Below are positions 8,308 through 16,923 of a stretch of DNA of 64,000 nt, in pieces; the first letter of the stretch is position 1; every line of letters begins with the position of its first letter. Source of the DNA: JAAFJM01 sp964529175 (GTDB lineage Bacteria; Bacteroidota; Bacteroidia; UKL13-3); the NCBI GenBank assembly GCA_964529175.1, contig CAZGVO010000002.1:186001-250000 (forward strand), given 5' to 3'. Position numbers and translations under genes: made by a program. A model generated the notes under the pieces. That model was not told the origin of the DNA, did no database searches, and worked only from the letters and a program-made list of their open reading frames with translations.

Positions 8308-9855
8308 TTAAAAGTTTAAGTTTCTATATTTGGCATAAATTTTTAAATTACTGATGGGGTGTATTTGCAATAAATGACTGTATTTGTCAAGTAAAGGCAC
8401 TATTTCGTCATAAGTTTGGCAACGAGCCATGTTATAGGATTGCCAACCGTAACTGTTTTCATTGATGCTAAAATCAACCAGTTTGTTAAATAACTTTTGT
8501 TGCGAATAAGTTCCGTTGTTATAATAAGTTATTGCTGGATTGGTAAACGTATCTGGTTGTTTGGTTAATTGGTATTTTAACAATACTGGCAAAGCTTGAT
8601 ATGAAAGGCTTGACAAATAATTGACATCTGGTTCTTTACCTTTGCTTTGGGCTTGGTAAATGTTAAATTCAGCTATCATTTTATCCCAACCTATTGGCAC
8701 TGCCATTACTAAAATTACATACCAAACCAATGAGTTGGCTTTTACCAAATAAAAATTGCTACGTTTGTTTACTATTTTTATAAAGGTAAGAATTAAGCCA
8801 GCTATGGTGCAAAGTAAAAACGCGTAAACACCAATGCGTTTGTAGGTTAACGAAAACTCGTTGATGTATAAATTATTTTTGTAAGCTGCGCTCAATAACA
8901 TGATTAAGTTTTGCGCAATCCATAAATAAGCCAATGTTTTAAGGGTTTTTTGCTGTGCAAAATTTTGGCTTCCCCTAAAATACCAAAGTATAATAGCAAT
9001 AGCAATTACTATAGAAAGTATCAAGCTAAAAATACCTTGATGTACATAATCGGCATACGATATATTGGCAGGTAAAAGCTCGCCACCAAACATAAATTGC
9101 AAGTCAATTACATTTACTAAAAGTAACAATCCATTTAATAAACTAAGCATTACTACTCCTGTTTTAAACTCGGTTTCTTCCTCCACGTTATTGCCTAAAA
9201 AAGAATAACTATGGTAACCATCGGAGGTGATGTTTAAAGGAATCATTTTTTCGTAAATGGCCAATACTGCTAAAATACGCGGACGGAAAAATGCATACAT
9301 TACTATAAAAGAGGTGGCATAAAAAAATATTAACCTAGCAGTTAAAAATTTTAAGCTAAACTGTTGGATAAAACTGCTGAAAGCAGCGTTGGAAGCTTGG
9401 TATAAAATTACAAACAATACAAATACCAAAGTGCTACTTAAGTAAATAACTATGCGTTTGCGTAGGGTGCCGTTTTGCTCATTTTCGGAGAAATACTTTT
9501 GTTTAAACCTGCGCACTATTTGGGCTATGGATGTTATATACGAGTAAAAAATATGCAATAAACTGGTTAAAACCGATTGCTGTTTTAAACTTACTGATAT
9601 TGATAAAAGTGTAAGCGACAAAATATTGGCAATTACAGTTAATACATGGCCGTTAACAAATGCAAATAATGAGCTTAAAATGGCGCCAGCAGAAAATAGC
9701 AACGATAGTTTGTTTTTTAAATAATTAGGGTTTGAAATAAACAAACCTGCAATAAGAATAATGTTAAGAAGAAGCACGTTTGCACCAATGCCTTGCATGT
9801 AAAGTAAATAGGTGTAGATAATTGATGAAATGAAAATAATAAATCCGTTTTTCAT
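8308..9855 (-). CDS. DUF4173/DUF4153-like large membrane protein
   Basis: A 515-residue inner-membrane protein with about 11-12 hydrophobic segments in the first 390 residues and a soluble C-terminal part of about 120 residues that looks extracytoplasmic (KMIAEFNIYQAQSKGK to the end). The segments around YLSSTLVFVLFVILYQASN, VMYAFFRPRI and GVYAFLLCTIAGLILTF resemble DUF4173/DUF4153 proteins, a Bacteroidota-rich family without known function. It lies between two other membrane-protein genes, with gaps of 6 and 12 bp, in an operon led by a small regulator. I am unsure which of the two DUF families fits better. Confidence 0.72.
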   Translation of the reverse strand: MKNGFIIFISSIIYTYLLYMQGIGANVLLLNIILIAGLFISNPNYLKNKLSLLFSAGAILSSLFAFVNGHVLTVIANILSLTLLSISVSLKQQSVLTSLLHIFYSYITSIAQIVRRFKQKYFSENEQNGTLRKRIVIYLSSTLVFVLFVILYQASNAAFSSFIQQFSLKFLTARLIFFYATSFIVMYAFFRPRILAVLAIYEKMIPLNITSDGYHSYSFLGNNVEEETEFKTGVVMLSLLNGLLLLVNVIDLQFMFGGELLPANISYADYVHQGIFSLILSIVIAIAIILWYFRGSQNFAQQKTLKTLAYLWIAQNLIMLLSAAYKNNLYINEFSLTYKRIGVYAFLLCTIAGLILTFIKIVNKRSNFYLVKANSLVWYVILVMAVPIGWDKMIAEFNIYQAQSKGKEPDVNYLSSLSYQALPVLLKYQLTKQPDTFTNPAITYYNNGTYSQQKLFNKLVDFSINENSYGWQSYNMARCQTYDEIVPLLDKYSHLLQIHPISNLKIYAKYRNLNF

Positions 9856-9867
9856 GATGTGTATGGT

Positions 9868-10566
9868 TTAGTTTATGGTTTGATTTTGAATGAAGAAGAA
9901 TCCATCTTTGGTTTGTGTAAAAGCTTTTACTAGGCTTATTTCTTGTGAACCAAAAGTTGAAAGTATTATTTGAAATAAAATGATATAAGTTAAAGCTACT
10001 CCAAATCCTAGCAATAGGTTTGTTCTACAATTCACTTGTTTTGCAGCTGAGCTTTTTATGTTATAAATAAATATTGCTAAAAATAGAAAGACATTAAATA
10101 ATGGAGCAATTAAAAGCAAGCCAATTATGGGTATGCCCGACATGATTAACCCTACTGGTCCAAGTTGGATAGTGGTAAATAAACTTAACAATATTAAGCT
10201 TAAAAGTAAGCCATTATTTATTATTGCCATGAATAAGTGATTTTTTAGGGCAAAAATTATTACGCCAATAATACCAAGGGTTGTAAAGTAAAATATGATT
10301 ATATCTTTTAAGTAAGGAATGGCAAATAATCTAAAATTGTCATCTCCCCATGATTCGGCACTTTGACTAGGCTCACTACTATTTATTGAAAATCCAAGAA
10401 GTGGAATAATTACAGCAGTAATAATTAGAATTAAGAACCAAATTTCTTCTTTAAAATGAATATGTTGTTCCTTATTCCATACTCTAAACAGGAATTTTAT
10501 TGTTTTGTAAAGCGCCCATATTATAAAGATTGGTTGGATGAGTAAAATTGGAATTAGTAGTGTCAT
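9868..10566 (-). CDS. Polytopic membrane protein of unknown function
   Basis: A 232-residue protein, starting at the ATG at 10566; the longer frame would need a TTG 36 bp upstream. It has about six hydrophobic helices and a polar loop (SINSSEPSQSAESWGDDN) in the first third. No family is recognised. It is the third gene of the operon that begins at 11594 and lies 60 bp after the winged-helix regulator gene. Its neighbours are all membrane proteins, so a joint envelope function is possible but not shown. Confidence 0.65.
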   Translation of the reverse strand: MTLLIPILLIQPIFIIWALYKTIKFLFRVWNKEQHIHFKEEIWFLILIITAVIIPLLGFSINSSEPSQSAESWGDDNFRLFAIPYLKDIIIFYFTTLGIIGVIIFALKNHLFMAIINNGLLLSLILLSLFTTIQLGPVGLIMSGIPIIGLLLIAPLFNVFLFLAIFIYNIKSSAAKQVNCRTNLLLGFGVALTYIILFQIILSTFGSQEISLVKAFTQTKDGFFFIQNQTIN

Positions 10567-10626
10567 TTTTATTTTGTTTTTTAAAAGTACTTTTAAATTC
10601 AAAGTGAATAGGCAAAAAAATATAGT

Positions 10627-10920
10627 TTATCCTTTTATTAATTTTTCAAGCGCATCTAAATGTGCTTTAAACGCAGTTTTGCCATCTAAAGTTGCTTCAA
10701 AAGTGGTGTTGGGTTTTTTGCCTACAAATTGTTTATTGATTGCAATATATCCTTGTTTTTCAAGGCCAGTAATATGGCTTGCTAAATTGCCATCGGTTAA
10801 GCTCAATAACTCTTTCATGGTGTTAAAATCTACTTTATCGTTTACCATTAATACGCTCATAATTCCTAAGCGTATTCGGTTTTCAAAAGCTTTGTTTAAA
10901 TTGTCAATATCAATTTTCAT
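10627..10920 (-). CDS. Small winged-helix transcriptional regulator
   Basis: A 97-residue single-domain DNA-binding protein. The order helix - helix - recognition helix - wing is visible: ENRIRLGIMSVLMVND, then TMKELLSLTDGNLASHITGLEKQGYI, then the wing KQFVGKKPNTTFEATLDGK. This is the winged-helix type found in ArsR/MarR-like one-domain regulators (PF13601 group). There is no ligand-binding domain and no Cys for metal. The operon position, directly after a membrane protein gene and before three more, suggests autoregulation of this operon. Family call is strong, the signal sensed is unknown. Confidence 0.9.
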   Translation of the reverse strand: MKIDIDNLNKAFENRIRLGIMSVLMVNDKVDFNTMKELLSLTDGNLASHITGLEKQGYIAINKQFVGKKPNTTFEATLDGKTAFKAHLDALEKLIKG

Positions 10921-10949
10921 ACTATGGTTTGTTTATAAAAATTGATTCA

Positions 10950-11594
10950 TTAAGCTTGTTTACGTTCGTATTTAAAATACATGCCAATGCCATAAATGAT
11001 GTGCATTAAGCCAAAGCCTATGGTCCAGAATAGGAGGCCGTTGGCTAAGAAAAACATGGCCAATAATCCAATCAGTATTTCGATAATGCCTAATTGGAAA
11101 ATATCGTTATAAGTATATTTACTAACATTTACCAAAGCTAAGCCATAAAATATTAAAGTAGCTGGCGCAATAAAAATACTTTGTCCATGATAAATTAATA
11201 ACAGACAAAAAATACCGCCAGTGGCCAAAGGAACCATCATATTTATAAAAACACGTTTGGTTAAACTGTTCCAAATGCTATCACCTGATTTTTTTGCTTT
11301 TTTATAACTTAACCAAAAACTGGTACTTAACGATAAAAAAAGCACCAGTATCGCGTCTACAAAACAAAATTCTTGAAATTTTAAGCCAAATAATTTCATG
11401 GTAACTCCATCTTCGCCAATGCAACGTGTTATGCCAACCACATTGATAAAGAACCAAACGCCAAATGCTCCTAAAAGGGCATAAGTTCCTGCAAAAACTC
11501 CCGAAAGGCCGCTTAAAGAAACAAACTTGGTGCTGCGTTCCATTAACTGACGGATGTGTGCTAGGTCGTTTAAATTGTGATTTGAATTACTCAT
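10950..11594 (-). CDS. Membrane protein, first gene of regulator operon
   Basis: A 214-residue protein with about six helices after a soluble N-terminal stretch (LAHIRQLMERSTKFVSLSG). The ATG at 11594 is preferred over the TTG at 11636 because a good promoter -7 element (11615-11622) would otherwise lie inside the coding sequence. Similar proteins sit next to winged-helix regulators in many Bacteroidota as far as I recall, but without a defined function. It is the first gene of the unit 11594 to 7588. No catalytic motif is visible. Confidence 0.72.
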   Translation of the reverse strand: MSNSNHNLNDLAHIRQLMERSTKFVSLSGLSGVFAGTYALLGAFGVWFFINVVGITRCIGEDGVTMKLFGLKFQEFCFVDAILVLFLSLSTSFWLSYKKAKKSGDSIWNSLTKRVFINMMVPLATGGIFCLLLIYHGQSIFIAPATLIFYGLALVNVSKYTYNDIFQLGIIEILIGLLAMFFLANGLLFWTIGFGLMHIIYGIGMYFKYERKQA

Positions 11595-11614
11595 ATTAAA
11601 AGTACTTTGTATTG

Positions 11615-11644
11615 CAAAGCTAATTTTAAAATTCAATTTGTCAA
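11615..11644 (-). promoter_or_regulatory. Bacteroidota-type promoter of the regulator operon
   Basis: On the minus strand TAGCTTTG (complement of 11615-11622) is a perfect TAnnTTTG -7 element, and TTG (complement of 11642-11644) lies 19 bp upstream. The distance to the ATG at 11594 is about 20 bp, giving a short leader. Confidence 0.65.
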
Positions 11645-11767
11645 GTATTTTTTAAAATAATACCATTTTTGATTTATAATCAGACAAATGCGTTTGGAAT
11701 AAATCTTAGATGGTATTATGCCGCTACAAAATTTATTGGTATTTATTATACAACATAGCGGTATAAA

Positions 11768-11798
11768 AAAAGCCCACATTTAAAAAATGTAGGCTTTT
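11768..11798 (-). terminator. Terminator of the secreted-protein operon
   Basis: AAAAGCCCACATTT (11768-11781) and AAATGTAGGCTTTT (11785-11798) pair with one mismatch. On the minus strand the stem is followed by a run of seven T, 18 bp after the last gene (stop at 11816). Confidence 0.85.
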
Positions 11799-11815
11799 CA
11801 AGACTTTGATTTAAA

Positions 11816-12433
11816 TTAATATTTTAGAATAGTAAGTGCTCCAGGTTTTGGAAACACAGTAATATTTCCACTTCCGCTTACATTGGCAGGGCAACTTCCT
11901 AATCCACTGGCTGATGTAATGGTAAATGTTTTTATTCCCGCAGTGCCATAAGTTGGTGAATTAAATGTATAAGGACTGGTAGTTATACCATTTACAGTTA
12001 CTGGAGTAGTTCCATCGGTGTAAGTTACATTCCAAGGGCTAGTGCCTGTAAATGTTATATTTAATTTAGCAATACTTGCATTGTTTATACAAATAGAATC
12101 GGTTCCGCTAATTGATGCATTTACAGTTGGTAAAATAACAATGCGCATTTTAACTGTATCACCAAAACAACCTGATGGCCCAATTTCAACCAAACGTAAG
12201 GTGTCAAAACCAGGAGTAGTGCCATAATTAATAACAACACTATCGCTTCGGCCGGCCACAGGGCTAATGGTACCTAAGCCACTTTTAAGCGACCAATTAT
12301 AAGTAGAACCTGCAGTTGGGTTTACATCGTAAATTTTATTATTGGCACCAGCGCAAACCGTATCCGATTGCGCAAAACCCCTAACTGTTCCTAATAATAT
12401 AAGAACAATCGTTAAGCTAAATATTTTTTTCAT
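11816..12433 (-). CDS. Exported protein with PKD-like repeats
   Basis: A 205-residue protein with a Sec signal peptide (cleavage near VRGFAQ). The body looks like the Ig/PKD-like repeats of Bacteroidota adhesins: VCAGANNKIYDVNPTAGSTYNWSL, then SGCFGDTVKMRIVILPTVNASISG and DSICINNAS, with paired Cys residues. It lacks a C-terminal T9SS domain and ends abruptly (ALTILKY), so it may be released or act with the two exported proteins encoded just upstream. Gap to the upstream gene is 20 bp and a terminator follows. Extracellular location is well supported, function unknown. Confidence 0.75.
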   Translation of the reverse strand: MKKIFSLTIVLILLGTVRGFAQSDTVCAGANNKIYDVNPTAGSTYNWSLKSGLGTISPVAGRSDSVVINYGTTPGFDTLRLVEIGPSGCFGDTVKMRIVILPTVNASISGTDSICINNASIAKLNITFTGTSPWNVTYTDGTTPVTVNGITTSPYTFNSPTYGTAGIKTFTITSASGLGSCPANVSGSGNITVFPKPGALTILKY

Positions 12434-12453
12434 AAATTATTGATTATAAGGAT

Positions 12454-13218
12454 TTAGTATGCTTGTATGGCAGGAGTAGTAATAGCAGGACGAATATAAA
12501 TAGCGTAATTGGTTGGAATGGCAGCCAAGGTAGCAGCGGCATTGCCACCTGCATAGCTTCCAGGAGCTGGGTTAGAACCTGTAGCTGCCACGTTAGAAGC
12601 AAATCCAATTATTACTAAATAATAAGTTCCTGCAGGTAAACTAGCTGCTGGAATTGATGAAATAGAAATGTTTCCACCTACAGTTGGTAATGTAACTGGA
12701 ATACCAAGTACATTTGGTCCTGCTGTAGAACCGCTGCGTAACTCAAATGTAATATTAAACTCACCCAAGTTACTAGCACCTCCAATGGCAGCATAATTAG
12801 TTACTGTTAATGTTTTAGAACCTAAACTAGCTCCAATACACAAGGTGTCGTTAACACTAACTGATACTACAGGCTTTGGATAAACATCAATTGGTTTATT
12901 TACAATTCCACTTGTACAACCATTTAATGTTTCAAAAGCTTTTATGGTATCTCTAATCATGGCCGCAGTAGTATTACCCCAAGTAACCGTGGTTAAACCT
13001 TGGCGTCCACCACCATCTACTTTACTACTAGTACTACCAGAACCTAAAGTTAAATTCCAAGTTACTTGCGAACCTGCATTTACTGTTGTATCAATTCTAA
13101 AGCCATTGGTATTACCCGACCAAGCTTTTTGGTTTTGAGCAAATAATACATTGCCAAAGGCAGTAAAACCTACTATTAGTAAAATGATTCTGCAATTTAA
13201 TTTTGTAAAAATATTCAT
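12454..13218 (-). CDS. Exported hypothetical protein
   Basis: A 254-residue protein with a hydrophobic signal peptide ending near NVLFAQ. The mature part is low in charge and rich in Gly, Ser, Thr and Asn, with beta-strand periodicity and a repeat-like word SVNDTLCIGAS comparable to SGTDSICINNAS in the next gene. That suggests related Ig/PKD-like modules. No T9SS sorting domain is present. It is the middle gene of a three-gene operon (gaps 13 and 20 bp). Function not recognised. Confidence 0.72.
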   Translation of the reverse strand: MNIFTKLNCRIILLIVGFTAFGNVLFAQNQKAWSGNTNGFRIDTTVNAGSQVTWNLTLGSGSTSSKVDGGGRQGLTTVTWGNTTAAMIRDTIKAFETLNGCTSGIVNKPIDVYPKPVVSVSVNDTLCIGASLGSKTLTVTNYAAIGGASNLGEFNITFELRSGSTAGPNVLGIPVTLPTVGGNISISSIPAASLPAGTYYLVIIGFASNVAATGSNPAPGSYAGGNAAATLAAIPTNYAIYIRPAITTPAIQAY

Positions 13219-13231
13219 GTGTTTGTTTAAT

Positions 13232-14386
13232 TTAATTAGCTGAAATATTTTGGCTTATAGGTTGGCTTTTTGTAATACTTTGAACATTGGTTCCTGTTTC
13301 GTTATAAGCTCTCCCTCTTGCCAAATTGCTTACATTGTTATTATCTGTTTTATACCTAAATGCATATATTTTATAATACAATGTATCACCGCAATTTAAA
13401 TTATAATTATCTGTAAATGCAAGAGTTGATGAAAAATTAATATGTGTAACAACTGTAGCCGTACCAATAATATTGCCATTGCTATAAATGGTGTTATCAG
13501 TTGGGTTGGTAAATGAATTGGTGGTGTTTCTTAATATTAAATAACCAGTTGTTGAGTCGCTTGGATTTGGGTCGGCACAAGCACTCCAACTGAGGTTAAA
13601 TTGTGTACCATTGCTGTTAGCTGTTATGGTATTTAAAGTTGGATTATTATAAGTTGGTTGCCTTAAACTTCGCCAATAATTTTGATTAGCACTTGTTGAC
13701 GAAGTGCAGCTATTTGGCAAACCTTTACTTGCGCTGCTTTTGCTTGTTGAATCTATTCCTGAATAACTTACGGTGGAAGTATTATAACTTAAATAAGAAT
13801 TTAAATTGGTTCCGGGGCAAACCAAAATAGATTCGCCATTACTCATTGAGCTTGTGTTATGATTAAGTTTATTGTTGCTTAATGCAGTAAAGTCAGCCCC
13901 AATGCTTGAAGTACTTTTATAAGCTAATGCATGTATATGTGTAGCACTTGCATTTCTTAATTGGAGTAATTCCCCACTTCCTCCAATTACTATAATTCCA
14001 CCACTTGATCCACCAGATGAACTGGTGTAGCCTGAAAGTTGTGCATGGAGTTCAATATAACCATCATTTTTATTGGTATCTAAAGCAAAGGTTGATGACG
14101 AGCTAAACCATAAAACAATAACAGTTCCTGCTCTTAAATTATTCCAAAAACTGTTGTTTGAAAATGTAATAGTAGCTTGCCAACTTGCTTGACTTGTTCC
14201 ATTATCGCGTAAGGTATATCCTCTTAAATCTGCATTGTCAGTAGTTATTAAAAGCTCAGCCCACTCTCCTGTTGAGTTATTATGAAACTCGCTAATAACA
14301 ACATTTTGAGCATTTAAACTAATTATGGTAAAAACAATTATGCTTGTTATAGTAAGTTTTGGTATATACTTTTTTATAGTTTTCAC
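13232..14386 (-). CDS. Exported protein with lamin-tail-like domain, GTG start
   Basis: A 384-residue exported protein. After the signal peptide (ending near ISLNAQ) comes VVISEFHNNSTGEWAELLI with DLRGYTLRDNG, the hallmark of a bacterial lamin-tail (LTD) beta-sandwich domain, which often accompanies secreted nucleases or calcium-binding surface proteins. A Ser/Thr-rich linker and a fibronectin-like segment (NSNGTQFNLSWSACADPNP) follow. The start must be GTG at 14386, since an in-frame TAG directly precedes it and no suitable ATG follows. No T9SS domain is found at the C-terminus. It leads an operon of three exported proteins. Catalytic residues are not evident. Confidence 0.72.
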   Translation of the reverse strand: MKTIKKYIPKLTITSIIVFTIISLNAQNVVISEFHNNSTGEWAELLITTDNADLRGYTLRDNGTSQASWQATITFSNNSFWNNLRAGTVIVLWFSSSSTFALDTNKNDGYIELHAQLSGYTSSSGGSSGGIIVIGGSGELLQLRNASATHIHALAYKSTSSIGADFTALSNNKLNHNTSSMSNGESILVCPGTNLNSYLSYNTSTVSYSGIDSTSKSSASKGLPNSCTSSTSANQNYWRSLRQPTYNNPTLNTITANSNGTQFNLSWSACADPNPSDSTTGYLILRNTTNSFTNPTDNTIYSNGNIIGTATVVTHINFSSTLAFTDNYNLNCGDTLYYKIYAFRYKTDNNNVSNLARGRAYNETGTNVQSITKSQPISQNISAN

Positions 14387-14489
14387 CTATGTAGTTTTAG
14401 TATATCAATATTAATTTGTTTGTGTTGTTGAATATTTAATATGGCATTTTATTATTGTTAAGTTTTATTGTTTATAAAGTCATTGTAAA

Positions 14490-14918
14490 TTAAAAGTGCA
14501 CTCCTGATTTCTTTTTATACCTTAAATAATTTACTACATCATCTAGCTCCTGCGCACTAAGATTATTCTCTTTAAGTCTATCCTCATGACTTGGGTATTG
14601 AATTCTAATTTCGTAATCCATAAGCTGTGGTAGCGAAAAATCAGGAACTACCGATTTTCCATCCACTAATTTATTATGGCAACTGGCACAAATGGTATTG
14701 TAAATAATTATTCCTCTTTCACAACTTTCTTTAAAGGCCAATTTTTTATCAGCTGTCATTGTTAAGCTATCTTCTGGCATGTCGTATAACAAAGGTTCAA
14801 GAGCGGCAGTTTTTTTACTTTCATTATTTCCATTTAGGTTTCTTATGTTTTTTTTTGTTTTGCAATTAATCAATACTATTGATGCAATGCTAAAAAGTAA
14901 AATAGCATATTTTTTCAT
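14490..14918 (-). CDS. Mono-heme c-type cytochrome lipoprotein
   Basis: A 142-residue protein with a signal peptide and lipobox (VLINCK), a linker, and a single cytochrome c domain with the heme-binding motif CASCH (TICASCHNK) at about residue 75. A later Met-containing stretch (LMDYEIRIQYPSHEDRL) may carry the axial ligand. It should sit in the periplasm anchored to a membrane and shuttle electrons. Its ATG overlaps the stop codon of the upstream di-heme peroxidase gene by one base (TAATG), so the two are translationally coupled and this cytochrome is the likely electron partner of that enzyme. Confidence 0.88.
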   Translation of the reverse strand: MKKYAILLFSIASIVLINCKTKKNIRNLNGNNESKKTAALEPLLYDMPEDSLTMTADKKLAFKESCERGIIIYNTICASCHNKLVDGKSVVPDFSLPQLMDYEIRIQYPSHEDRLKENNLSAQELDDVVNYLRYKKKSGVHF

Positions 14919-16843
14919 TAATAAGTTCCTCCAACTTTGCGTTTGTTTAAATATTTTATATTGCTTTTAGGTAATTTTTTCGGTGCTTGTTCAAAAACTA
15001 TTTCTTCTGTCAGTGCTTGAATAAATAGAATTAAATTTTCTTTTTCGGAGGGGCTTAAATGCAGTGAATCTGATGGTAAGGTTTGATTGTCAACATTTAG
15101 TCCATTACCAATTCCTCCTCCTGTATTGTAAAAATCAATTACTTGCTCAAGGGTATTAAACACACCATTATGCATATAAGGTTTGGTATAAGCAGCATTT
15201 CTAATAGTTCCAGTTCTAAAGGCGTTCTTGGTTTCATTAGCAGGATTAATTAAGTATCGACCCAAATCATTGCTAATGGAGGTGTATTCCGTATTTTTAG
15301 GCACTCCAATAACTTCAAATTCAGAACCAATGTATGGTGGTTTTACCCCATTAAATTGTGGTGCAAAATGACAAGTGGCACATGTAGCTTTACCCATAAA
15401 TAAGTTAAATCCATCCTTCACATTTTGACTAATTTCAATTTGTTTGTTCATGGCATTGTCAAAAGGAGCGTTGTAATTGCTAAATTGGCTATAATAATAG
15501 GTTATAGCCGAAATAACATGGTTAAAGTTAACCGACTTTTCTGTTGGGGTATATTTTAAAAGATTTTGTAAAATTTCGTTGTATTCTTTACAACTTAAAA
15601 TTTTAGCTAAAACAGAATCTTGGTTAGCATTCATTTCTAGCTTATTGGTAATTACTCCTTTGGTTTGAAGTTGTAAATCAATGTGCTTTCCATCAGTCAT
15701 AATTAAGTGGTTAAATGGAGCATTTATTAACGTTGGTGTATTTCTTTCTAAATAGTTTTTATTATCGTATTGGAGAGAAGTTGAAAAGTTAGTATCTGTG
15801 AAAAACTGAGTTGGTTTATGGCAAGAAGCACAACTACGCTCATTATTTCCTGAAAGTATAGGGTCATAAAATAACAATTTTCCTAAGTTGTTTATTTCTG
15901 CCAAAGCATTTTCATCATTAACTCTTAAATAAATCCCTTTTGAGTTTTGTCCATTATAAAGTTGTTTTGAGAAAATAGAATTCGTATTTTTATTAATAGA
16001 ATAATCAATTAAACTTTTGCTATATACCTTGTTTTGTATAATTAGTTCTTGGTTTAGTTTATATAAAGGATTGATATAATCTTTTATAAATGTAAAATGG
16101 TCAAATTGCTCGTAATTGACTGGTTGAGCATTAACAAATTGAATACATTCATTATACTTATTTAGGTATAAATTAGATAAACATTTGTTTGGAAAACTAA
16201 GGTTAAATGAAGTGTATATTTCATTTACATCAGCAAGCATTATTTTTAACTCAGTAATGATACTTTCTTTGTTAGGGCAATCAAATCCTGTGGTATATAT
16301 GCCAGCTAAATTTAATAAGTAAAGACGATTGGATAAATAAAAAGTATGAAATGAGTTAAGTTCATTTATTATACTATCATGTTTGTAGTTTTGAGTGGCT
16401 TCTAAACTTTGATTGATTAGATTAAGTAAGTGTGTTTTGTCAATATTTTGTTCTTCTAAATACTGTAAAGCCAATGTGAAACCAGCTCCTTCGCGTTTGT
16501 AAGGTTTTTCATATTTTTCAAAAACTTCTGTTTCCCATTCTATTGGCAAAGGGCCATTAATCTTTTTTTGAGCTAACGGTGCTAAATACCTGAACCAAAA
16601 ATCAAGGCCTTTAAACTTTTTGCGAACCTGCAAAATTTTATCTTTAACTACCTCCACATTGGCGTTGTTAAAGCTATTTTGTTTGTTAATTAAATCAATT
16701 AATTCAACTTCATTTTGTTCAAATAGTGCTAGTTTGTTTTTATAATTAATAATATAGGCTTGGTTTTCATTTGTTTTTGTAAAAGAAATAAAAATACAAG
16801 CAACTAATGTACTTAATAAAAGTGCGGCTATTTTTTTCTTCAT
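14918..16843 (-). CDS. Di-heme cytochrome c peroxidase-family protein with N-terminal extension
   Basis: A 641-residue exported protein. The C-terminal half (from about residue 310) is a bacterial di-heme cytochrome c peroxidase/MauG-type domain: heme motif 1 CASCH (about 334), heme motif 2 CATCH (about 485), and the conserved YMHNGVFNTLEQVIDFYNTG near the end. These enzymes reduce hydrogen peroxide or oxidise partner proteins in the periplasm. The N-terminal 300 residues are helical, contain few recognisable motifs, and are an extension over the usual 320-350-residue enzyme. A terminator separates it from the large upstream gene, so transcription probably starts just before it. It is coupled to the downstream cytochrome gene. 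Confidence 0.88.
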   Translation of the reverse strand: MKKKIAALLLSTLVACIFISFTKTNENQAYIINYKNKLALFEQNEVELIDLINKQNSFNNANVEVVKDKILQVRKKFKGLDFWFRYLAPLAQKKINGPLPIEWETEVFEKYEKPYKREGAGFTLALQYLEEQNIDKTHLLNLINQSLEATQNYKHDSIINELNSFHTFYLSNRLYLLNLAGIYTTGFDCPNKESIITELKIMLADVNEIYTSFNLSFPNKCLSNLYLNKYNECIQFVNAQPVNYEQFDHFTFIKDYINPLYKLNQELIIQNKVYSKSLIDYSINKNTNSIFSKQLYNGQNSKGIYLRVNDENALAEINNLGKLLFYDPILSGNNERSCASCHKPTQFFTDTNFSTSLQYDNKNYLERNTPTLINAPFNHLIMTDGKHIDLQLQTKGVITNKLEMNANQDSVLAKILSCKEYNEILQNLLKYTPTEKSVNFNHVISAITYYYSQFSNYNAPFDNAMNKQIEISQNVKDGFNLFMGKATCATCHFAPQFNGVKPPYIGSEFEVIGVPKNTEYTSISNDLGRYLINPANETKNAFRTGTIRNAAYTKPYMHNGVFNTLEQVIDFYNTGGGIGNGLNVDNQTLPSDSLHLSPSEKENLILFIQALTEEIVFEQAPKKLPKSNIKYLNKRKVGGTY

Positions 16844-16867
16844 GTTTATTGAATTTATTATTTAAAA

Positions 16868-16902
16868 AAAACGGATAGGCATTTAAAATACCTACCCGTT
16901 TT
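16868..16902 (-). terminator. Terminator after the 2550-residue protein gene
   Basis: The arms 16868-16884 (AAAACGGATAGGCATTT) and 16886-16902 (AAATACCTACCCGTTTT) pair along their length with G-U pairs, and a T run follows on the minus strand. It lies 22 bp after the stop codon of the gene ending at 16924. Confidence 0.82.
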
Positions 16903-16923
16903 GATTGATTAATTGATTAAATT

